Below, one piece after another: positions 42,271 to 48,018 of a stretch of DNA of 48,018 nt (positions are counted from its first letter, which is position 1; the number at the start of each line of letters is the position of its first letter). Source of the DNA: Scenedesmus sp. ARA3. Lineage: Eukaryota > Chlorophyta > Chlorophyceae > Sphaeropleales > Scenedesmaceae. Below the pieces are notes generated by a model that ran no database searches, was not told the DNA's origin, and worked only from the letters and a program-made list of their open reading frames with translations. Position numbers and translations under genes: made by a program. The DNA is taken from assembly GCA_004335835.1 (NCBI GenBank), contig RWJK01000904.1:1-48018 (forward strand), given 5' to 3'.

Positions 42271-45200
42271 AATACGCGCAACAACAGGACCTGAAACACA
42301 CCATGGCTGGGCTGCTGCGGCTGCACATGACCTGCTTGGCTAACTGCTGCTGCTGCTGCTGCTGCTGTTGTAACACACACAATAACAGGACCTGAAGCAC
42401 ACCATGGCTGGGCTGCGCTGGCTGCACATGACCTGCTTGGCTAACTGCTGCTGCTGCTGCTGCTGCTGTTGTGACACACACAACAACAGGACCTGAAGCA
42501 CACCATGGCTGGGCTGCTGCGGCTGCACATGTCGCTCAGCAACGAAGCGCTGGGGGACGAGCAGGTGCTGGCGGTGTACCCCACCACCATCCGCAGGTGC
42601 GCATGCGTGCTCTGAATGATCCTGCATATGGCTGCTTGCAATGGCTGCTTGCAATGGCTGCACACCTGCATGGAGCTGCTGCATTGGTGTAGCCCACCAC
42701 CATACGCAGGTGCGCATGTGTGCTATGAATACTCCTGCATATGGCTGCTTGCAATGGCTGCTTGCAATGGCTGCACACCTGCCTGGAGCTGCCGCATTGG
42801 TGTGGCCCACCACCATCCGCAGGAGTGCGCCTGCATGGCTGTGTGCGTTGCCGTTGCGTGGTTGCTGCATGGCTGTGCGCATGGCCGTTGCGTGGTTGCT
42901 GCATGGCTGTGTGCATTGCCGTTGCGTGGTTGCTGCATGGCTGTGTGCGTTGCCGTTGCGTGGTTGCTGCATGGCTGTGTGCATTGCCGTTGCGTGGTTG
43001 CTGCATGGCTGTGTGCATTGCCGTTGCGTGGTTGCTGCATGGCTTGATGTAGCTTCATGCCCTCCTGTGCTTGGGGACGAGCAGGTGCTGGCGGTGTACG
43101 CCACCACCATCCGCAGGTGCGTGCGGTCTGTTGAAAGTTGAAAGTGTCTTTGCTCTTCTTGCAGGGAGCGGAATCAACGGAGGACAAGATGTTACGGACA
43201 GGGCCGTAACCAACCTTGTAACGGTTTACAGGTCTGTTGAGTCGCTGCTGACTGGCTGCTGACGGTGCTGACGGCCCCCTGATCCCTGCTGGCCATGGCC
43301 TGCCTGCTGCTGGGTATGGGTATGTTAACGGTATGTGGATGTATTTCCCGTGCCAGCTGTACTCACGCTGCTGTGGCCTTCTCCTTTCCATGCTGACTAC
43401 CAACTTTGCTGTGCTGGCCTTTCTGCTGTGCACTTTTGCGTCTTGCAGGAAGGTCCTGGGCCAGCTGTACGCCATGCCACTTCAATCAGTAGCCTATGCT
43501 GATACCTGCCGTTTATCCATCTGTATCATGCCTGTCTGCTGCTGTGCCCTGCAGGAAGATCCTGCGCCAGGTGTATGCCACACCGCCTCACTCATTAGCA
43601 TCACGCCTGTGCTGACCCCAGGCTTTTGTGTCATGCCTGCCTGCTGCTGTGCCCCCGCAGGAAGATCCTGCGCCAGCTGTACGCCACGCCGCTGCGCGAG
43701 TGCTACTTGTTCAAAAAGTGTGGCGTGAAGTTCCTGGACGCGCTGATGCTGGGCGCACGCGTGGAGCTGTTTTTGCCAAAGGTGAATTTCAGTTTCCAGC
43801 CCTCACATTTGTTCAAAGTTCTGTTCAAGAAGTGCGGCGTGGAGTTCCTGGACGCGCTGATGCTGGGCGCACGCGTGGAGCTGTTTTTGCCCAAGGTGTG
43901 TGCACAGCCGTTATGGTTTCTGGTTGTTCAGTGATGTTTGTGGATGTGTTCGGCTTTTTGGGGATGCTTCGGAGTGGGCTTCGATGGATGGTGACCAACA
44001 TGGCGACTTCGCATGTTTGCCAATTGTGGCGTGACATTTCTGGGCGCGCTGATGCTGGGCGCACGCATGCAGCTGTTTCTGCGCAAAGTGCGGCGCAATC
44101 AAATATGTCTGCATGCGTCTGTAACAGTACAGAGTGCCGATACCCAGGGTTTCGCGCGCGGTGCATGTGGACATGGCTTGGCGCGCAGGTGGAGATCGTG
44201 TCTTCGCTTGACCATGTGAACGAGCTGTACATCGTCATGGCGGGTCACATGGAGCTGGTGCCGGCTGTCTCACCTGCCGTCATGTGTTGCAATGTATGGT
44301 GGCCTGCCCTACAGGCGGAGATCACGTCAAGCCTTGACCATGTGAACGAGCTGCACATTTGTGTGGACAACAAGGTTGCTGCGGTTGCCTGTACGCATCT
44401 TGATACAGCTTGTTTCCGATTTGCGCAGGTGGAGATCGTGTCTTCGCTGGACCACGTGAACGAGCTGTATATCGTCATGGCGGGTCACGTGGAGCTGGTG
44501 CCACCCAGCAGCTACAAGGACGGCGGCGCAGCAGTCACCAGCGGCGGCGGCGCCAGCACCACCTTTGGCAGCGGCGGCGGCGTGGGCAGCGGCGGCGGCG
44601 CAGCAGCAGCAGCAGCAGCAGCAGGTGCGTGCAGTGGGGGCGGCTGGCGACTGCTCTGTGACGCTTGGTGTGTGTTTGCGGGGGTTGCTGCAATGTTTCG
44701 CCATGACTGGCAGTGTGTCTGGATGTGCCGCTGCCTTTGCTGCTGGTGATGGCAATTGTCAAGCTGTGCACACACACATCGTCATCGCTCAATCAATGCT
44801 GCTGCCCCGGTTGCAGGTGGTGCCGCTGTTGCAGGTGGTGCTGCTGATGGCAAGAAGTTCAACCCGCAGGCGTATCAGGTCATCAGCAACCCGCTGAGCT
44901 GGAGCAGTGGGCCCGCAGCAGCAGCAGCAGCCACGAATGCGAGCAAACCTAGCGGCAATGCTGCTGCTGCTGGTGCTGATGGTGCTGGCGGCGGCTGGCT
45001 GCATTCGAGCGGCATGGGCCATGCAGAGGCCATCCGGCAGATGTCGGCGGGGCCTGGCGGAGGTGAGGCTGGCGTCATTTGTTACATTACGTTACGTCAC
45101 ATGCTAAACACTAGATATAGAGGCCATCAGGCAGATGTCGGCGGGGCCTGGCGGAGGTAAGGCTTTGCGCAAGCAACGGTAGTGCAGCCAATCAGGAATC

Positions 45201-45815
45201 AAGGTATGACCAGGTCATCAACAGCGGCTGCTGCTATATTGTCGATTTACCCCGCATTTCTAACACGCAGTTGGTGTGAAGCCGCTGTCGCACGCTGAGC
45301 TTTCTTGTACCCTGCCTGCTTTGCGCTGATGCTGCCTCTGCTGCTGCTGCTTCTGTGCTGCCCTGGTGTTGCCGCCAGCCTCATTGCCGCGCAGCTCTCA
45401 GGAGCTAGCCAAAACATCCAGCAACAAGGAGCAGCAGCAGCAGCAGCAGCTCGGCAGGCGCAGCAGCAAGCTGCAGCGGGCGTGGTCGTGGATGACAGAC
45501 AGGCGCCAGGGCAGCTACAGCAAGGGCCATGCGCAGCTGCAGGTGCGATTTCGAAATATTCATGGAGGCTGAGCTTGTGGTTGCCCACTGCATTTGCCGC
45601 TGTGAAGCTGCTGCTGTGTACTGCATGTGGTTCAGCAGCTGAGTGGAGGGCATTCCACATGTTTGACAGGAGTAGCAGTTGGCACTGGCTGGGGCATGCT
45701 GCGTCATTGGCTCTTACAGCAACAAGCACTGCACATGCTTGCCCTCTGATGCTATCTGAGAAAGTCGGCTGTTGATGCCTGTGGCTCAAGTCCATGAAGC
45801 ACAACATTGCCGGTG

Positions 45816-45853
<38 letters not shown>

Positions 45854-47601
45854 GCAGGAGGACCGCCAAGCCCTCAACAAAGTCTCCACCATGGCCCTCG
45901 CCCGCGCCTCACTCGCCCTAGGGCCAGGCCCCTTGGTAGCCGGCTCTGCTGCAGCGCAGAACGTGTTTGTGGCCAACACGGCGCAGTTCCCTGCTGCTGC
46001 AATGCGGGGCCTTGACACACGCAGCCGGCTGCCGCTGGCGCTGGTCTCTGCTGCGTCATCGACAGCTGGCTCTGGTGCGGCAGGCCCGGCTGGTGCTGCT
46101 GCTGCGCAGGTGAGGCTGCAATAGTTGTGATGCAGAGTTGCTTTAGTTTGCAAGACGCATGCAGGCAACTGCCGCTAGGCTAGGTTCCAGCTGCGTCATC
46201 GACGGCTCTGGTGCGGCAGGGCCGGCTGGTTCTGCTGCTGCGCAGGTGAGGCTGCAATAGTTTTTGCAAGTATGGCAGAGTTCTTGATGCAGAACTTCCT
46301 TAGTCACAACGGGCAAACGACCCCAGGCCAAAGCCATCGCCGATCACATACAAGCTTTGCGAAGTGATGATAAGCATCTAGCCCACTGGGCCCTAGAGAC
46401 AGCTGCGGCAACAACCACATGCGACAGATCAGGCGATGCTGCTGGTTCATGCTAGTTGCAGGACACGTGCAGCTGGCTGCCGCTAGCGCTGGTCTCTGCT
46501 GCTTCAAGGACTGGCTCAGGTGCTTCAGCAGCTCTTGCTGCAGCAGGTGCTGCTGCCGCGCAGGTGAGGCTGCAGTGGTTATGATGCAGAATTGCTGGTG
46601 GTTGCTAAACGCATGCAGCTGGCTGCCGCTGGCGCTGGGCTCTGCTGCCTCAAGGACTGGCTCAGGTGCTTCAGCAGCTCTGGCTGCAGCAGGGGCTGCT
46701 GCTGCGCAGGTGAGGCTGCAGCTGTTGCGATGCAGATCTGCTATTTAGTTCTAGACGCATGCGAACAACTGCCGCTAGGCTAGGTTACAGCTGCGGCCCC
46801 GGCGTCTGGCTCCGGGGCTGCGGCTGCTTTGCTTGGTTTGCTAGACACGTGCAGCTGGCCACAGCTGGGCTGAGTTCCAGGTGCTTCGTTGACATCTGGC
46901 TCGGGCGCTGCGGCGGCGCTTGCTGCAGAGCGGGTGCTGCCGCCGCGCAGGTGAGGCTGCAGCTGTTGTGATTTCATTTCATTTTTTCCTGCTGTTGGAC
47001 AAGGCACATTCATAACCAGTGCTGGTGGGCGGGGGGGCTACTGCTGCTGCGCCTGCAAGGTGCCATGAGTACGCCAGCCGCGTGAGATCTGCCTCAATCC
47101 CACAATGCCTTGCTGGCACCACCATATGAGCCTTGTCTGGCTCCTTTGTGGGTGGGCCTGTGCCCTACTTTAATTAACTTCGGTAACATGTGCTGTGGCA
47201 CCCCTGCAGGCCGAGCCTGGCCTCGAGGAAAGTGACAACCCCATGCTGGGCCCCGGGGACTGCTTCGCTGAGGTGGCGTACTTCACAGAAGTTCCCAGTG
47301 GGTATCGCTGAGTTCACAGTGTGAACTTTCAGCTTTCGCTGTGCACGAGTCGAAATCGCTGCATGCATGCGGCAGCCTGCTGCCATCTGCAAGCTGGGTG
47401 GAATCATGCTGTGACAGGCGACTGGCAGTTATCCAGCCTGGTCCATTTGTTTGCTGTGCCGCATCAAATGTTGCTAGTCAACGAAGGCATTCACCACGCT
47501 TTGTAGGATGTTTTCCAACTTGTAGCTGTCGCGAATTGGTGCGTTGCGCTGGCACTGCTGGCACTGCTGACGACGATGCTACTGCATTGTATGTGCGCTG
47601 T

Positions 47602-47647
<46 letters not shown>

Positions 47648-47716
47648 GTGCCGTGCTGCAGAGGCTGAGGCAGTGCGCAGCCTCACTGTGTGCAGAGTGC
47701 TGGTCATCCCCCGCAG
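35368..47716 (+). CDS. Six-TM K+ channel with cyclic-nucleotide-binding domain (5' part, 18 exons, runs off the right edge)
   Basis: Exons: 35368-35543, 36080-36599, 37011-37123, 37564-37675, 38356-38471, 39240-39453, 40170-40297, 40736-40839, 41418-41482, 41863-41937, 42490-42596, 43661-43781, 44429-44624, 44817-45062, 45379-45542, 45858-46109, 47210-47297, 47662-47716. All phases agree, giving about 950 residues. An Ala/Ser-rich N-terminus is followed by S1 (WWYVTVFAAAVTGWLIPF), S2 (ILLSGVFGLDILVSFFVGFY), S3 (LLVDVITTVPFDAIVLAA), S4 (LLKLGRMYRVGVMFR, few charges), S5 (LCFFLLHWAACGFWY), the pore with filter TLGYGD, S6 (VGINVVVWAYVLGTITLL), a C-linker, and a CNBD: LDHVNELYIVMAGHVELV, GPGDCFAEVAYFTEVP, EAVRSLTVCRVLVIPR. 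The filter predicts K+ selectivity as in KCNH/EAG-like channels. The CNBD is interrupted by about 245 low-complexity residues (exons 13-16). The last two exons are somewhat less certain; the 3' end lies beyond 48018. Confidence 0.88.
36898..36922 (+). repeat. Echo of channel exon 3 5' end
   Basis: The sequence YMHMAEA follows a GCTGTGCAG acceptor, matching the real exon 3 start at 37011 (YMHMAEADILEQQ) 113 bp downstream. Similarity ends after about 20 bases. Confidence 0.7.
37207..37253 (+). repeat. Echo of channel exon 3 3' end
   Basis: RGVIHPLVRCYRIWWW repeats RGVIHPLDRRYRIWWW of exon 3 (about 37081-37127) and has the same GTGGGTG donor context. Confidence 0.85.
37840..37905 (+). repeat. 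Echo of channel exon 4 3' part
   Basis: FRMAYMSV, followed by a frameshifted copy of the next bases up to CAGGTGCAGGGC, repeats the end of exon 4 (FRMAYMSVGYDNAHVQG). The copy lies about 230 bp downstream. Confidence 0.75.
38121..38285 (+). repeat. Echoes of channel exon 5 5' end (two copies)
   Basis: ILLLGVFGLDILVSFL (38121 on) and ILLSGVFGLDILVSFFVG (38231 on) precede the real exon at 38356. Each follows, or is separated by, CTG tracts and a CAG or TAG acceptor context. The copies end at or just after the S2 segment. Confidence 0.88.
38548..38715 (+). repeat. Echoes of channel exon 5 3' end (two copies)
   Basis: LLVMQSLPVALCYIR (about 38550-38594) and LLVMQILPVALF (about 38670-38712) copy LLVMQNLPVALFYTR at the exon end (38471). 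The donor is changed in both. Confidence 0.8.
38994..39120 (+). repeat. Echo of channel exon 6 5' part
   Basis: HRLLVDVITTVPFNATVLAA and RLPEGYSSRYVALLGLLKL repeat, with about two changes, the first 40 residues of the real exon 6 at 39240. It follows the same GCAG acceptor. The copy departs at the S4 segment, where the real exon continues GRMYRVGVMFR. It is one of the longest echoes. Confidence 0.88.
39505..39815 (+). repeat. Echoes of channel exon 6 3' end (three copies)
   Basis: NMSFNVNLGQLTLTLLRNFT (about 39511-39569), NMSFNLNLGLLTLTLLRNFT (about 39629-39687) and a diverged TMSLDPNLRLLTV copy (about 39747-39810) follow the real exon end (39453). The first two are followed by GTGAGAG and GTGCGAG. 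Spacing is close to 118 bp. Confidence 0.9.
40047..40115 (+). repeat. Echo of channel exon 7 5' end (S5 segment)
   Basis: LCCFLLHWAACGSWYIALQE after a CCTGCAG acceptor copies LCFFLLHWAACGFWYIALQE of the real exon at 40170, 123 bp upstream. Confidence 0.88.
40968..41608 (+). repeat. Direct repeat of about 85 bp in adjacent introns
   Basis: About 40968-41050 and 41520-41608 share a segment including GATAGTTACATGTGGGTCC, GATGGTATGAGCCACAACAG and GTTGAACACA, with a few substitutions and small indels. The copies lie in introns 8 and 9, some 550 bp apart. A separate exact 22-bp tandem (GACCAACAGCTGGACCAGCG unit) lies at about 41281-41324. Confidence 0.85.
41684..41721 (+). repeat. Echo of channel exon 9 3' end
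   Basis: VLGAITLLVTKH followed by GTGGGT copies VLGTITLLVTKQ, the S6 end of exon 9 (41482). Confidence 0.8.
42117..42470 (+). repeat. Three echoes of channel exon 11 5' end, each followed by a CTG tract
   Basis: Copies of acceptor plus DLKHTMAGLLRLHM start at about 42119, 42291 and 42389, before the real exon at 42490. Each copy runs LHMTCLA and then into a CTG tract: 31 units at 42178-42270, and about 8 units each at 42346-42369 and 42446-42469. The real exon lacks the tract and reads LHMSLSNEALGDEQ instead. Confidence 0.92.
42178..42270. repeat. (CTG)31 microsatellite, intronic
   Basis: An uninterrupted 93-base CTG tract inside the first echo of channel exon 11. It has the same unit number as the coding tract at 29968-30060. 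Confidence 0.95.
42689..43118 (+). repeat. Echoes of channel exon 11 3' end and a 34-bp minisatellite
   Basis: The exon end (VLAVYPTTIRR, donor at 42597) is copied at about 42689-42714, 42805-42830 and, longest, 43073-43118 (GDEQVLAVYATTIRR followed by GTGCGTGC). Between the last two lies a 34-bp tandem repeat (unit begins TGCATGGCTGTG and ends TGCGTGGTTGC) with starts at 42832, 42866, 42900, 42934, 42968, 43002 and 43036. Confidence 0.88.
43450..43600 (+). repeat. Echoes of channel exon 12 5' end (two copies)
   Basis: KVLGQLYAMPL after TCTTGCAG (about 43450) and KILRQVYATPP after CCTGCAG (about 43555) copy KILRQLYATPL at the real start, 43661. Spacing is about 106 bp. Confidence 0.88.
43818..44085 (+). 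repeat. Echoes of channel exon 12 3' end (two copies)
   Basis: FKKCGVEFLDALMLGARVEL continuing to FLPK (about 43825-43895, donor GTGTGT) differs from the real exon by one residue. A diverged copy, NCGVTFLGALMLGARMQLFL, lies at about 44020-44085 with donor GTGCGG. The first could serve as an alternative exon end if a suitable acceptor were used. Confidence 0.9.
44188..44370 (+). repeat. Echoes of channel exon 13 5' end (two copies, CNBD start)
   Basis: VEIVSSLDHVNELYIVMAGH after GCGCAG (about 44190) and AEITSSLDHVNELHI after CTACAG (about 44315) precede the real exon at 44429, which has the same VEIVSSLDHVNELYIVMAGH. The first copy is as good as the real one up to ELVP and is then lost. Confidence 0.9.
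45118..45156 (+). repeat. Echo of channel exon 14 3' end
   Basis: EAIRQMSAGPGGG followed by GTAAGG repeats the exon end at 45062 (EAIRQMSAGPGGG, followed by GTGAGG). Confidence 0.85.
46185..46955 (+). repeat. Five echoes of channel exon 16 3' end
   Basis: The real end (RLPLALVSAASSTAGSGAAG and on to AAAAQ, 46109) is followed by diverged copies ending near 46244, 46563, 46708, about 46825 and 46950. Four of them end GCGCAG followed by GTGAGGCTGCA. It is the highest copy number seen in the window. Confidence 0.85.
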
Positions 47717-48018
47717 GTGAGCAGTTATCGCTTATGGGCAGTTCTGCTGGATGGTGCACGGCTGGGTAGGCAGGGCACGCAATGATGCAGCTATGCGCCA
47801 TGCATGGCAACGAGCATGCCATTCCATGCTGTCGTGCCCAGGGCAGCAGCGCTGCTCCATGTTAGAAAAGCGAAACCAGGCAAGCCCATTGTTGCAGCAT
47901 GTCATTGGCTGCTGCTTCCAGCATGCTGCCTGGGCTGGCTGGGCATTGCTTTCCACACCATACCAATGCTTTCACAACTAACTGCCCGCATTTGTTTGTC
48001 TTGCCCCTCGCTGCTGCA

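Noticed and set aside
42340..43110. 256-codon minus-strand frame with HAATTQRQ-type repeats
   Set aside because: Antisense translation of the 34-bp minisatellite and exon echoes in a channel intron.

Overview
The window looks like nuclear DNA of a green alga, most likely a chlorophycean of the Sphaeropleales/Scenedesmus type. The evidence is many short GT-AG introns, very frequent CAG/CTG tracts encoding Gln, Ala or Leu runs, plastid-type proteins (an FNT anion channel, a plastid-type GET3/ArsA ATPase), and a eukaryotic ribosomal protein (eS25) split by introns. The taxonomic placement is inference; no rRNA or organellar marker is present. No bacterial, viral or CRISPR element was seen.

Layout: (1) 1-1.9 kb, no recognisable gene. 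(2) About 1.9-5.9 kb (+): formate/nitrite transporter (NAR1-like), 5 exons. (3) 5.9-8.5 kb, no gene seen. (4) 8.5-11.0 kb (-), possibly reaching 12.6 kb: secreted-type protein with repeated Cys-rich chitin-binding type-2 (CBM14-like) modules. (5) 13.75-22.2 kb (-): a 15-exon gene for a 766-residue two-domain ArsA/GET3 ATPase with a predicted plastid transit peptide. (6) 23.7-30.9 kb (-): a large 2-oxoglutarate/Fe(II) oxygenase-like protein with a polyQ/acidic N-terminal region. As read here, its frame is broken by one frameshift and two in-frame TAG codons. (7) 32.0-34.05 kb (-): ribosomal protein eS25, 4 exons. (8) 35.4 kb to the right edge (+): a six-transmembrane K+ channel with a TLGYGD filter and a cyclic-nucleotide-binding domain split by a roughly 245-residue low-complexity insertion. 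At least 18 exons are visible and the 3' end lies outside the window. The genes do not form a pathway.

The most striking feature is shared by the intron-rich genes. Introns contain partial, diverged copies of the adjoining exon ends, together with the splice site that borders them. Near a donor there are 1-5 extra copies of the upstream exon's 3' end plus donor; near an acceptor there are 1-3 extra copies of the downstream exon's 5' end plus acceptor. Some sit in precise tandem arrays, such as a 127-bp period at ArsA exon 14 and a 96/97-bp period at the last oxygenase exon. I call these 'junction echoes'. I know of no description of such a systematic pattern. It could reflect intron expansion by tandem duplication across splice junctions, with effects on splice-site choice.

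Exon boundaries were derived by hand from frame continuity, splice consensus and family similarity. Frames join without conflict in the ArsA gene, the transporter, eS25 and the channel. Starts of the transporter and the oxygenase are uncertain, and the 5' part of the CBM14 gene is unresolved.
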